64,000 nt of DNA from the NCBI RefSeq assembly GCF_027257175.1, contig NZ_JAPFGD010000002.1, positions 1 through 64,000 of the forward strand, read 5' to 3'. Each line of letters starts with the position of its first letter. Position 1 is the stretch's first letter. Position numbers and translations under genes: made by a program. Below, piece by piece: positions 7,442 through 15,752 of this stretch. A model generated the notes under the pieces. It worked only from the letters and a program-made list of their open reading frames with translations, had not been told where the DNA came from and searched no databases. The stretch is from Castellaniella sp. S9. GTDB lineage: Bacteria; Pseudomonadota; Gammaproteobacteria; Burkholderiales; Burkholderiaceae_B.

Positions 7442-7865
7442 GATCGTCTCCGGAAGGTTCAAAGAAGGGCAGCATGCGCTCGCCAACCTGTACGCATCGC
7501 AGGGATACGGCACCTCCTATGCGCGCCTGTGTCGGATCGTCGACGAGCAGTTGGCTGAGCATGGTCGGTCCTTCATCCAGCTGTACCAGCGCGATGAGGT
7601 AGGGGGTGGCTGCTTGCCATGCGGGGTGGCCCGCGCGATGGATGACCGAGAAGCTCTTCAGCACGCCCTTTCCGCTGGCCGCCTCCCAGCTTAGTGTTTG
7701 CGACCAGCAGTGGGGGCAATGGTGTCTGGCATAGAAGACCCATTTGCGGCAATCGGCGCACCGCTGCAAGGCGAGCTGGTGGTTTTGCACCGCGTCCCAG
7801 AACGGCCGGGTGACTGGATTGGGGAAGGGGCCGGGAACTTGCAGGTGGGCTAGAAGTGCTGTCAT
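7431..7865 (-). CDS. DUF35 / OB-fold Zn-ribbon protein, partner of the thiolase-like protein
   Basis: The 144-residue protein has an N-terminal helix (VTRPFWDAVQNHQLALQRC) and a rubredoxin-like zinc ribbon, CADC then CPHC at about residues 33-53, followed by an OB-fold. Proteins of this family form complexes with SCP2-type thiolase-like proteins. The ATG at 7865 overlaps the stop of the thiolase-like gene by four bases (ATGA), a sign of coupled translation and a shared complex. Confidence 0.85.
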   Translation of the reverse strand: MTALLAHLQVPGPFPNPVTRPFWDAVQNHQLALQRCADCRKWVFYARHHCPHCWSQTLSWEAASGKGVLKSFSVIHRAGHPAWQAATPYLIALVQLDEGPTMLSQLLVDDPTQARIGGAVSLRCVQVGERMLPFFEPSGDDHAN

Positions 7866-9016
7866 GAGTCGGCTCCAAGGACCAGGGCGACGGCTTCGCT
7901 GACCGTTGCCCCATTGCCAGTGATCAGCGCGCTTTCCGCGTTGGGAATCTGGCGTGGGCCGGCGGCATGTCGCAACTGGCGGACGGCCTCGATGATGTGA
8001 CCCATGCCGCCCGCCAGGTCGGCCTGCCCGCACGCCAGCTGCCCGCCGTGCGTGTTCAGGGGGTGGTCGCCCAGGTGATCAAAGCAGTGCTCGTCCATCC
8101 AGGGTCCGAACTGGCCTGGTGCGCACAGGCCGGCGTCCTCCAGGGTAAGGGCCACCATGATCGTATAGCAATCGTACAGGGACAGAAGGCTCATGTCGGC
8201 AGCCCGCAGGCCCGATTGCCGGAAGGCGTGTTCCATGGCGGCTTTGAGCGGCCCGCTGGTGAGCGAGGGCGCCTGGCTGATGGCGCGATGCGTGACCTTT
8301 TCGCCGGCGCCCAGCAGGTGTACCGGCGGATGCCGCAAGCCGCGCGCACGGCGCTTGTTCGTCACCACCACTGCTGCGCCACCTGCGACGGGCATCACGA
8401 TTTCGTACAGATGCAGCGGGCTGGCGATCAGGGGCGAGGCCAGGATGTCTTGAGTGGTGGCCGGTTTGCCGTAGAAGATTGCGTTGGGGTTCAGTTGTGC
8501 ATTCTGGCGCGCAATGGCGGCGATGCGCGCGAACTGTTCGGGCGTGGAGCCGAATTCGTCCATGTGGCGCTGCATCGGGAGGGCATAGGAAATGTTGGCT
8601 CCCGAGGCGCCAAAGGGCACGTCAAACTCGCGGATTGGATTGCGGTTGGGCGAACGGGGCGGATCGGCCTCGCGCACGTTGGCCAGCACACACACGACCG
8701 TGTCGCACATGCCGGCGGCGATGGCAGCGGCGGCACGCCAGACCATGCCGGCCCCGCTCGCACCGCCCAGGTCCACGACATTGGACATGCGAGGCTGGAT
8801 TCCCAGGTACTCAGCCACCGTGGCGGGGACGTGCTGCGGCGTCTCGCCGACCTGGGGACCGACCAACAAGCCGTCCACCGCATCTTTTTCAAGACCGGCG
8901 TCCGCGACGGCCTGAATCACCGCGCTGCTGATGAAGTCCAGTGTGGTCTGGCCGACGGTGCTGCGCTGGGGCTTGAGCTCACTGATGCCGATGATGGAAG
9001 CCTGGTGAAGTGACAT
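7862..9016 (-). CDS. SCP2-type thiolase-like protein lacking the nucleophilic Cys; possible retro-aldolase
   Basis: The 384-residue protein has the overall thiolase layout (AVIQAVADAGLEKDAVDGLLVG, NANGSQ-like FYGKPATTQDILASPLIASP, YDCYTIMVALTLEDAG, NTHGGQLACGQADLAGGMGHIIEAV), but the position of the acylated Cys reads VDLGGASGAG, with no Cys. That is a feature of the Ltp2-type subfamily, which with a DUF35 partner performs retro-aldol cleavage of hydroxyacyl-CoA rather than thiolysis. The adjacent, translationally coupled DUF35 gene supports this. Start at 9016 chosen over longer versions that extend into the synthetase gene. Confidence 0.75.
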   Translation of the reverse strand: MSLHQASIIGISELKPQRSTVGQTTLDFISSAVIQAVADAGLEKDAVDGLLVGPQVGETPQHVPATVAEYLGIQPRMSNVVDLGGASGAGMVWRAAAAIAAGMCDTVVCVLANVREADPPRSPNRNPIREFDVPFGASGANISYALPMQRHMDEFGSTPEQFARIAAIARQNAQLNPNAIFYGKPATTQDILASPLIASPLHLYEIVMPVAGGAAVVVTNKRRARGLRHPPVHLLGAGEKVTHRAISQAPSLTSGPLKAAMEHAFRQSGLRAADMSLLSLYDCYTIMVALTLEDAGLCAPGQFGPWMDEHCFDHLGDHPLNTHGGQLACGQADLAGGMGHIIEAVRQLRHAAGPRQIPNAESALITGNGATVSEAVALVLGADS

Positions 9017-9018
9017 GT

Positions 9019-10986
9019 TCAGGCCTCTTCGTGCAGCGCGGAAATTGTCGCATAGTCGTCGAGGCAGGCCGGGTTGGCGAGGGAAGCAAGGTTCTTGACG
9101 GGCTTGCCGGCTGCGCTGGCACGCGCAGCCCCTTCGACCCGTTTGCCATTGATCGTGTAGGGCACACCGCTGACCTGATGAATGTGCCTGGGGACGTGGC
9201 GGGGAGAGGCATGCTTGCGGATGGCCTGACGTATGCGATCCTTGAGTGCATCGTCCAACGTATGGCCCGGCTGCAGCACGACGCACAGGACGATCTCCTC
9301 GTCGTCGTTGATCTTTCGGCCGAACACCACGCTGTCCTGGATGGTCTCGATGGTCTCGACCACCCGGTAGATCTCGGCGGTGCCTATACGGACGCCACCT
9401 GGCTTCAGGGTGGTGTCCGTGCGGCCATAGATGATCAGGGAGCCGTGGATCGTCTGCTCGGCCAGGTCGCCATGGGTCCAGATGTCGGGCCGCTCGGCAA
9501 AATACGCATCATGGTAGCGTTGGTCGCCGTTCTCGCCCCAGAAGGTCAGGGGGGCGCTGGGAAATGGCTCGGTGCATACCAGGTCGCCCTTGCGTCCGAT
9601 GATCGAGGCGTTGCGCTCGTCGAGCACATCCACGGCCAGGCCCAGCGCCTTGCAGGATAGATGCCCGCGGCGCACTGGATGAAGCGGCGAACCCAGCGCG
9701 AAACAGCCGATGATCTCGGTGCCGCCCGATATGGAGGCGAAGATCATGTCCTGCTTTACGGCGGAGTACAGCCAGTCGAACTGTTCGGGGGTGACCGGGG
9801 CGCCAGCCGAGAGTACGCTGCGCAGCGCCCCTAGATCGTTGGACCGGCCGGGCGCATAGCCGGCTTCGGCCACGGCTGACAGGTAGCGCGGGCTGGTGCC
9901 GAAGTGGGTGATGCCGGCCGCCTCGGACAGGCGCCACAGCACACCGTAGTCCATGCCGCCATCAGTCTTCAGGATGGGGGCGCCATCATACAGGACGATC
10001 TGGGCCCGGCAGGCCAGACCGCTGATGACCCAGGGGTACATCATCCAGGCGATGTTCGTGTACCAGCTCATGACGTCCCCGGGGCGGACATCGCCGTGCA
10101 GGATGTGCTCCTTCAGGTGCTGCAGCAATACGCCCCCCGTAGTGTGCACAATGCCCTTGGGCAGGCCGGTCGTGCCCGAGGTGAACATGACGTACAGCGG
10201 GTGGGCGAAAGGAAGGGGCTCGAAGTACAGTCCATCGGATGGATGCGCGCAGAATGCGTCCCAGCCGATGAGGTCGATGCCGGGCGCATCCAGGGATATC
10301 GGCCCTTCGCCGGTGAGGACCATGGCCTCCAGGCCCTGCGTACCGCGGACGATCTCGGAAAGCTTCTCGCGGCAGTCGAAATCCTTGCCGTTGTACCGAT
10401 AGCTGCCGCAGGCGATGATCAGCTTTGGATTGACTTGCCCTGCACGGTCCAGGATGCCGGCGGCGCCGAAATCCGGTGAGCAGGCCACCCAGATCGCGCC
10501 CAGGGACGCGGCCGCCAGCAAGCCCACCAGCGCTTCGATCCGGTTGGGCAGGATGCCCGCCACGCGGTCGCCCTTGCCAATGCCATGCGCGCGCATGCCT
10601 GCCTGTGCCGCGGCCACGAGGCGGCGCAGCTCGTCCAGGGTCAGGCGCCCGTAGATACCGTTCTCGTCGGCCTGGATCACCGCCATCCGGTCCCCGGGCC
10701 CGGCCAGCATGTTTTCCGCGTAGTTCAGGCGGGCATCGGGGTACCAGCGCGCGCCGAACATCACGCCCTCGCCCGACCGTTCCAGGCTGGTGGCCCCTCG
10801 GGTGCCGATGACTTCGCAGAAATCCCACACCGCGTCCCAGAATTCGCCCGGCCGGCTTGTCGACCACCGATGCAGCGTATCGTACTGGCCGGGGTCGAAG
10901 CCGTGAGCCTGCGCGAAACGCGCCAGGTTTGATTGCGTCATTTCCTGTTGGCCGGGACGCCAAAGGATTTCGTTGTCACCTATCAT
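9019..10986 (-). CDS. Acetoacetyl-CoA synthetase (acetoacetate-CoA ligase)
   Basis: The 655-residue protein is full length for the family. It shows the ANL-superfamily core motif YVMFTSGTTGLPKGIVHT near residue 270, the ISGGTEIIGCF adenylate motif near 420, the hinge YGRTDTTLKPGGVRIGTAEIY near 525 and the C-terminal NGKRVE with the catalytic Lys. The N-terminal segment (ILWRP...ARFAQAHGF, then FWDAVWDFCEV) is typical of acetoacetate ligases. It activates acetoacetate with ATP and CoA in the cytoplasm. It stops 3 bases before the next gene starts. Confidence 0.9.
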   Translation of the reverse strand: MIGDNEILWRPGQQEMTQSNLARFAQAHGFDPGQYDTLHRWSTSRPGEFWDAVWDFCEVIGTRGATSLERSGEGVMFGARWYPDARLNYAENMLAGPGDRMAVIQADENGIYGRLTLDELRRLVAAAQAGMRAHGIGKGDRVAGILPNRIEALVGLLAAASLGAIWVACSPDFGAAGILDRAGQVNPKLIIACGSYRYNGKDFDCREKLSEIVRGTQGLEAMVLTGEGPISLDAPGIDLIGWDAFCAHPSDGLYFEPLPFAHPLYVMFTSGTTGLPKGIVHTTGGVLLQHLKEHILHGDVRPGDVMSWYTNIAWMMYPWVISGLACRAQIVLYDGAPILKTDGGMDYGVLWRLSEAAGITHFGTSPRYLSAVAEAGYAPGRSNDLGALRSVLSAGAPVTPEQFDWLYSAVKQDMIFASISGGTEIIGCFALGSPLHPVRRGHLSCKALGLAVDVLDERNASIIGRKGDLVCTEPFPSAPLTFWGENGDQRYHDAYFAERPDIWTHGDLAEQTIHGSLIIYGRTDTTLKPGGVRIGTAEIYRVVETIETIQDSVVFGRKINDDEEIVLCVVLQPGHTLDDALKDRIRQAIRKHASPRHVPRHIHQVSGVPYTINGKRVEGAARASAAGKPVKNLASLANPACLDDYATISALHEEA

Positions 10987-11050
10987 CTGAGTTCCCCGTG
11001 GGTTGCTTGAATACCATGTCCGACATGGCGGGCGGGTGGACGGGTCTTGG

Positions 11051-12445
11051 CTATAGAATCAGGGGCAGGATCACCAGCCCGATGCTGAAGATCACGAATG
11101 CGACCATCATCATCACGGCCGTGTAGCCCATGATCTCGCGGGCCTTCAGCGCCGTGACGCCCAGCAGCGGCAACATCCACATTGGCTGGATGCCGTTGGT
11201 CAACTGGTCGCCGTACGAGAACGCCATGATGATGACGCCCAAGTCGGCTTGGAGCGTCTTGGCGGCCTCCATCAGTAGCGGTCCTTGCACCGCCCATTGG
11301 CCGCCGGCCGAGGGTACCGCCAGGTTGACGATCGCGGCGCTGATCAGCGTAGTGATCGGCAGTGTGTACTGGTTGGAGACGGCCACGAGCCATTCGGCGA
11401 AAATCGCCACCAGCCCTGAACTGGCCATGATGCCCATGATGCCGGCGTAGAACGGGAACTGCAGGACGATCTGCCCGCAGGCGCCGATCGCGTCATCGAC
11501 CGCCTTCACATACGCCATGGGCGTCTTGTAGGCCAGCATGCCAACGATCAGCAGGATGAAGTTGACGATGTTCAGGTTCAGGTCGACGCCGTGGGTGTAG
11601 AAGTGGTAGCCCACATAGGCAAAGCCCGAGATCACCACGATCAGCGAGAGCAGGGGCGCCTGCTCCAGGCGCTCGGCCACTGTCAGGCGTGCCTGGGCAG
11701 TGGCGACGGTCTTCTGGTCCATCAAGGCTCCGACGGCAGCAAGCTCGCCGCTCTCGGGGTCCGTGCCGTGACCGGCCTGCGCATCGGTGATTTCCTCTGT
11801 TTCTTCCGGCCGTGGGTGCATGCGCCGATAGACGATCGGGATGATCAGCAAGAATGCGACGAACGTCACCAGATTGGCGGGTGAGAGAATCGTCTCGCTG
11901 ACGGGGATCAGACCGATCTCGTCCATCAGGAAGTGGCCCTGCGTGTTCACAAGCAAGGGTGCCGAGGCCGAGAACCCCGTGTTGAAGATGATCAGGCCCG
12001 TGAACCCGGCGGCCGCCGCCAGTGGATAGTGCACCCGGATCCCGCGCGCTTTGGCGGCCGCGCAAATTTCGCGTGCGGAGATGGCGCCGATGATCAGGCC
12101 CAGCCCCCAGCTAATGTAGCCGAAGACGATGGCCAACACCGTGATCAACGCAATGGCCTGGCCGGCGTTGCGGGGGAGCTTGGCGGCATGGGAAATGATC
12201 CGGCGCGCCGGTGGCGAAGCCGCCAATACATAGCCGAACAGCAGGATCACCACCATCTGCATGGAGAAGGTCAGCAAGTTCCAGAAACCGCCATACCAGT
12301 GTTGGACAAGTTCGAACGGCCCCGAAGGCGTCAGCAGCAGGCCGAGTATGTAGACGATGATTGTCAGGATGATCGCGAATATGAACGGATTGGGAATGTA
12401 TTCGCGCGACAAGCGCGTACAAAATTCCCCAGCTTGTCTCAACAT
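11051..12445 (-). CDS. atoE: Short-chain fatty acid transporter, AtoE family
   Basis: The 464-residue membrane protein matches the AtoE family: N-terminal SREYIPNPFIFAIILTIIVY, about a dozen hydrophobic segments, GWGLGLIIGAISAREI-like and FQ.GWWAVQGP-like stretches (here GGQWAVQGPLLMEAA). ATG at 12445 is preceded by GGAGG eight bases away; the longer frame would need a TTG start. It should import acetoacetate or other short-chain acids for the acetoacetyl-CoA synthetase encoded next. First gene of the operon. Confidence 0.85.
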   Translation of the reverse strand: MLRQAGEFCTRLSREYIPNPFIFAIILTIIVYILGLLLTPSGPFELVQHWYGGFWNLLTFSMQMVVILLFGYVLAASPPARRIISHAAKLPRNAGQAIALITVLAIVFGYISWGLGLIIGAISAREICAAAKARGIRVHYPLAAAAGFTGLIIFNTGFSASAPLLVNTQGHFLMDEIGLIPVSETILSPANLVTFVAFLLIIPIVYRRMHPRPEETEEITDAQAGHGTDPESGELAAVGALMDQKTVATAQARLTVAERLEQAPLLSLIVVISGFAYVGYHFYTHGVDLNLNIVNFILLIVGMLAYKTPMAYVKAVDDAIGACGQIVLQFPFYAGIMGIMASSGLVAIFAEWLVAVSNQYTLPITTLISAAIVNLAVPSAGGQWAVQGPLLMEAAKTLQADLGVIIMAFSYGDQLTNGIQPMWMLPLLGVTALKAREIMGYTAVMMMVAFVIFSIGLVILPLIL

Positions 12446-12529
12446 GGAATTTTCCTCCGGCAAACAAAATTTTTATGAATGGGCCAGCAGCTTGGTCGAA
12501 CGTGCGCCTATGCTGGGGTTTGCCAGGGC

Positions 12530-12562
12530 AGTTTAGGAATTGTATTCCGACCAGTCAATACA
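12530..12562 (-). promoter_or_regulatory. Promoter and operator of the atoE operon
   Basis: On the minus strand TTGACT (12558-12553) is followed by exactly 17 bases and TAAACT (12535-12530), a good sigma-70 promoter about 85 bases before the atoE start. The inverted repeat TGTATT-N10-AATACA (12541-12562) covers the -35 box and spacer. Its centre CGACCAGTC resembles sites bound by TetR regulators of acyl-CoA genes. Control by the TetR protein at the end of this operon is inferred. Confidence 0.5.
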
Positions 12563-12779
12563 CTGCTTCTGTATTTGTTTATAGGATATTACTAAAATTC
12601 CTTATAAAACAATATATTATAAATTAAGATAAGGGAAAACCATGATCATAAAGTATTTTTAAAACTACTATTTAAGCATGTTATTTTTCCCGAATTCGGA
12701 GTTTTTAAACTACAATTCCATCATGTCGCGTGATGGTGCAGCCATTCGCGGCTCGATCCTTTCTTCGAGGCAAGCCATC
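12563..12779. other. A/T-rich intergenic region
   Basis: About 200 bases of strikingly A/T-rich sequence, against a GC-rich background, between the divergent atoE operon and the orphan antidote gene. Several TATAAT-like and TTGTTT-like sequences are present, so promoter choice for the antidote gene is unclear. The composition break is compatible with acquired DNA. Confidence 0.45.
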
Positions 12780-13064
12780 ATGAACGAACCCGATGCGTAC
12801 GATCCGCTGACGTCGCTCCTGGACCAGGATGAAGTCGTCTATTTCCTTGCAGATGCGTTTGCGACTGAAGACGCGGGAAGAATTTCGCACGCGATGGGTA
12901 CGGTTGCGCGCGCGCGCGGCATGGGCCGGATCGCCACCCAGACCGGCCTGTCGCGCGAGCAGTTGTACCGGACCCTAAGCGGCGAGGGCAATCCCACCTT
13001 GAGGACCTTGTTGACGGTCCTGAAGGCGCTTGGGGTGAGCTTGAGCGTACGCGTGGCCAGGTAG
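12780..13064 (+). CDS. Orphan HigA-like antidote protein
   Basis: The 94-residue protein belongs to the 'addiction module antidote' family: N-terminal DALTSLLDQDEVVYFLADAF-like segment, then a helix-turn-helix IATQTGLSREQLYRTLSGEG followed by NPTLRTLLTVLKALGVSLSV. GAGG lies before the ATG at 12780. The RelE/HigB-type toxin that normally precedes this family is absent; the upstream 200 bases are very A/T-rich and show no toxin remnant. It sits next to the putative defence operon and may regulate or may be a leftover. Confidence 0.8.
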   Translation: MNEPDAYDPLTSLLDQDEVVYFLADAFATEDAGRISHAMGTVARARGMGRIATQTGLSREQLYRTLSGEGNPTLRTLLTVLKALGVSLSVRVAR

Positions 13065-13084
13065 TGTGGGTGGGGGCGTAATAC

Positions 13085-15271
13085 TCAATCAATCACGCCC
13101 AAAAACTCGCCCACCACCCGATAACGATGCGCGTCATCGTCGCCGAGTTCAATGGTCGCCATGCCGGGATCATCGGACCGGGGCTTCAGCAGGATTCTCT
13201 GGTGCTGCCATCCGTCGTCGGTCTCGACCTTGATGCTCTCGTATTCCTTGACGGTATATCGCGAGCCCGCATCGCCATCCTGGATGTCGTCGCATTCGAC
13301 CAGCACGATTTTGCCGTTCCGGCTGCCGGCGGGATTCAGGCGAAACAGGCAGGTGGCGCCGTTTGGAATGATCGTGTTCATCGATTCGCCGACCACCCGG
13401 CAGGCGAAAATGTCCTTGCCTATTGGCATGCCTTGCGGCACGGCGATCCAGTGTTCGTGCGCGACGTGCTGCAGCGCGCTGAAACCGCCCGCGGCAGCCT
13501 GCAGGTCATAAAAAGGCACCGCGTTGACGTACGGCTCCAGTTTTTCAGCCGGCTTGGCCAGCGGAATGATAGTGGATCGATAGACGGGTATGTGCCGCTT
13601 CAGGTAGTTGCGCAGGCCTTCGTCGCACGCATAGACGAAGGTTCCCTTGATGCCTCGCAGCATGATGGTTTTGTAGATGTTCAATATGTATTGCTTCAGC
13701 TCCTCCGGATCGTCGATGGTCTGCTTGCCATTGCGGTCGTGGTAGTTGTCTTTGTCGATGACGATCTGGTCCAGCTTCGCGTCATAGCGGATCTCATGGC
13801 CGAAGATCACGCCCGCGTAGTTCAGGTCGTAACCCTGGGTCGTGTGAATGCAGCCGACTTCGTGCTCGGCGCCCGGTGTGTTGATGAAGTCTATGGTGGT
13901 GCTGTTCCAGCGCAGTTGGACATCCGCGATCCGGATGTCGTATGCATCCGGGTCTTTCCTGGATATCCACGGCCACGCGTAGCCGGCGACCAGCCGCGCA
14001 AGGCCATGCGCCTGATTCCGTCGATCGATTTCCTTCACCATGTCCGATAGCTTGTCGAACATCAGGAATTCGTACTTCTTTGAATGAAATGTCCCGGTGT
14101 CGGGCAGGTGCACGTTCAGCAGATCATCGAGGAACTGGACATAGTCCGAGCCTCCTTGAACCCGGAATTGGGAGACCAGCCGCATGACCTTCGAGTCGGG
14201 CGACGATTTGATGGCCTGGAAATCGGCGGCGTTCGCATCGGACGGTTTGATGCTCTGGCCCGCGTCGTAGAAAAAGACGGCCTTGCTTGACTGTTGGGTG
14301 ACCCAATCGATCTCGCTGCAGGTGTTCTTGTCCAATCCCAGGGCCGCGCAAGCTTTGTCGAAGGCGCCATAGTAGGCGCCCAGGTTCACCCGTTTGCGCA
14401 GCCGGTGCGATTCGTCCACCAGCACAATATCGTAGGATCCCTGTACCAGTTCTGACGGACTGATGACCATGTCCGGGCGCAGGCCGGCGATGTTCCGGAA
14501 CGCCTTTTTCAAGGTGTTCCGGAACGATGCCATCGGCACGACCAGGGCCATGCGCGGCTTTGGGTAGCGACTCTTGAACGCCGCCAGCAGTTCGCGCAGC
14601 TCGGTTTCCTCTTCGGAAAACTCGTGCAGCTCCAGTTCGGCATCGTCAGTGTGGATCAGCTTGAACAGGAATATGGCGAGAACGGATTTTCCCGTGCCGG
14701 CCCCGCCTTCGACCATGAGGTTCTTCAGCCCTGGGCTCAACAGTGCCCGCATGATCTCGATCAAGCCCTCGCGCTGGTCGGCCGACAGGGATTTGTAGGG
14801 CGAATACTTGAAGACATCCGAGTTGTCGATGGACTCCAGGGAATGCGCTGCTACGCCGTGCGCCCGCAATTTGTCCCAGGTTTCGCGAAAGATTCTCGAA
14901 TACAGCTCGTCCTTCTGGAAGTAGTTGTGGTCGGCCAGGCCCAGGTTGCCGTTCAGCAGCCGGAAGCAGCCGTCGGCCGCCATGTACTTGATCAGCGAGG
15001 ATTCGATGTCGAGGGTGGCGGATTTATTGAAGCGTTCGCTGCTGATGAGGTGCACCGTGGTCAGCCGTTTCTTGTGCGGGTGCTTGAGGTGGGTGCCCAG
15101 TCGGGTCAGTGTGTCGGTGGTTTCGCCGACGTAGGCATTGCGCGTCGCACCGTCGCTGAGGATATAGACCAGCGGCCAATGGCCTGCGGCGTGTGCATGG
15201 GTCTGTATGCTCGCCAAAACCTCCGGGGAAAACCCGTATCGCTTGACGTCGACAAGATCCGCCTGGCTCAT
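13085..15271 (-). CDS. GIY-YIG nuclease / DUF2075 helicase-like ATPase / S24 peptidase fusion
   Basis: The 728-residue protein has three parts. Residues 33-95 are a GIY-YIG nuclease domain (VYIL 35-38, AYVGET 46-51, Arg57, probable catalytic Glu90). Residues 160-560 are a DUF2075 (Schlafen-like P-loop) ATPase with Walker A GGAGTGKS at 189-196, DESH box at 286-289, SQFR at 367-370, TTQGYD at 477-482 and the RGIKGTFVY segment at 539-547. Residues 580-728 are an S24 (LexA/UmuD) peptidase with Ser630 in VGESMN, Lys675 in YTVKEYE and a possible self-cleavage site AAAG at 592-595. Its start overlaps the MazG stop by four bases. Likely role: nucleic-acid targeting in phage defence or a damage response; this is inferred from architecture and location. 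Confidence 0.8.
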   Translation of the reverse strand: MSQADLVDVKRYGFSPEVLASIQTHAHAAGHWPLVYILSDGATRNAYVGETTDTLTRLGTHLKHPHKKRLTTVHLISSERFNKSATLDIESSLIKYMAADGCFRLLNGNLGLADHNYFQKDELYSRIFRETWDKLRAHGVAAHSLESIDNSDVFKYSPYKSLSADQREGLIEIMRALLSPGLKNLMVEGGAGTGKSVLAIFLFKLIHTDDAELELHEFSEEETELRELLAAFKSRYPKPRMALVVPMASFRNTLKKAFRNIAGLRPDMVISPSELVQGSYDIVLVDESHRLRKRVNLGAYYGAFDKACAALGLDKNTCSEIDWVTQQSSKAVFFYDAGQSIKPSDANAADFQAIKSSPDSKVMRLVSQFRVQGGSDYVQFLDDLLNVHLPDTGTFHSKKYEFLMFDKLSDMVKEIDRRNQAHGLARLVAGYAWPWISRKDPDAYDIRIADVQLRWNSTTIDFINTPGAEHEVGCIHTTQGYDLNYAGVIFGHEIRYDAKLDQIVIDKDNYHDRNGKQTIDDPEELKQYILNIYKTIMLRGIKGTFVYACDEGLRNYLKRHIPVYRSTIIPLAKPAEKLEPYVNAVPFYDLQAAAGGFSALQHVAHEHWIAVPQGMPIGKDIFACRVVGESMNTIIPNGATCLFRLNPAGSRNGKIVLVECDDIQDGDAGSRYTVKEYESIKVETDDGWQHQRILLKPRSDDPGMATIELGDDDAHRYRVVGEFLGVID

Positions 15272-15642
15272 AGCTCGTTGTATTTCTTCGCGCTGCCCCG
15301 GGCTTTGTCGACGGGGTATTTTTCCTCGTTGCGTTTGATTTTATCCAGGACGATTTGCTGGGGGTCGAAGCCGTAGGCATCGGACAGCAGCAGTGCGTAG
15401 GCCAGCACGTCGGCCAGTTCCTCTTTGACCTTCTCGGGATCGGCGGCCTCGGGCGCCTTCCATAGAAAAGCCTCCAACAGCTCGCCGGCCTCGATGCTCA
15501 GGGCCACCGCCAGGTCCTTGGGATTGTGAAACTGCTGCCAGTCGCGATCGTCGCGAAACTGTCGCAATCTTTGCAGGGCCTGGTCCATTTCCTTAGCCTT
15601 TTCCGGGGTCGATGTGTTGCCAAGGATGATAACTTGCGCCAT
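15268..15642 (-). CDS. MazG-type nucleotide pyrophosphohydrolase
   Basis: The 124-residue all-alpha protein shows the MazG metal-binding pattern: SIEAGELLEAFLW (ExxE) near residue 55 and EELADVLAYALLL (ExxD) near residue 80, preceded by RDWQQFHNPKDLAVAL. Such single-domain MazG proteins hydrolyse NTPs or dNTPs to monophosphates. The ATG at 15642 was chosen because longer frames run back over the next promoter region. Its stop overlaps the ATG of the nuclease/helicase fusion (ATGA), so the two are made together, with MazG first. Confidence 0.85.
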   Translation of the reverse strand: MAQVIILGNTSTPEKAKEMDQALQRLRQFRDDRDWQQFHNPKDLAVALSIEAGELLEAFLWKAPEAADPEKVKEELADVLAYALLLSDAYGFDPQQIVLDKIKRNEEKYPVDKARGSAKKYNEL

Positions 15643-15711
15643 TGCGGCTTGCACGCATGGCGGGTCGGGCGGCGGCACGCCACATGCTGCAGGACCACCA
15701 CCTGAGGGCGG

Positions 15712-15730
15712 ACAGGCCACCCCGGCCTGT
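15712..15730. promoter_or_regulatory. Inverted repeat between divergent mazG-like and CDF genes
   Basis: ACAGGCC (15712-15718) and GGCCTGT (15724-15730) form a perfect 7-5-7 inverted repeat in the 110-base gap between the two divergent genes. It could be an operator for either one. No protein is known for it from the window. Confidence 0.3.
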
Positions 15731-15752
15731 GGCCTTCAGCGAGGAGACTCCT

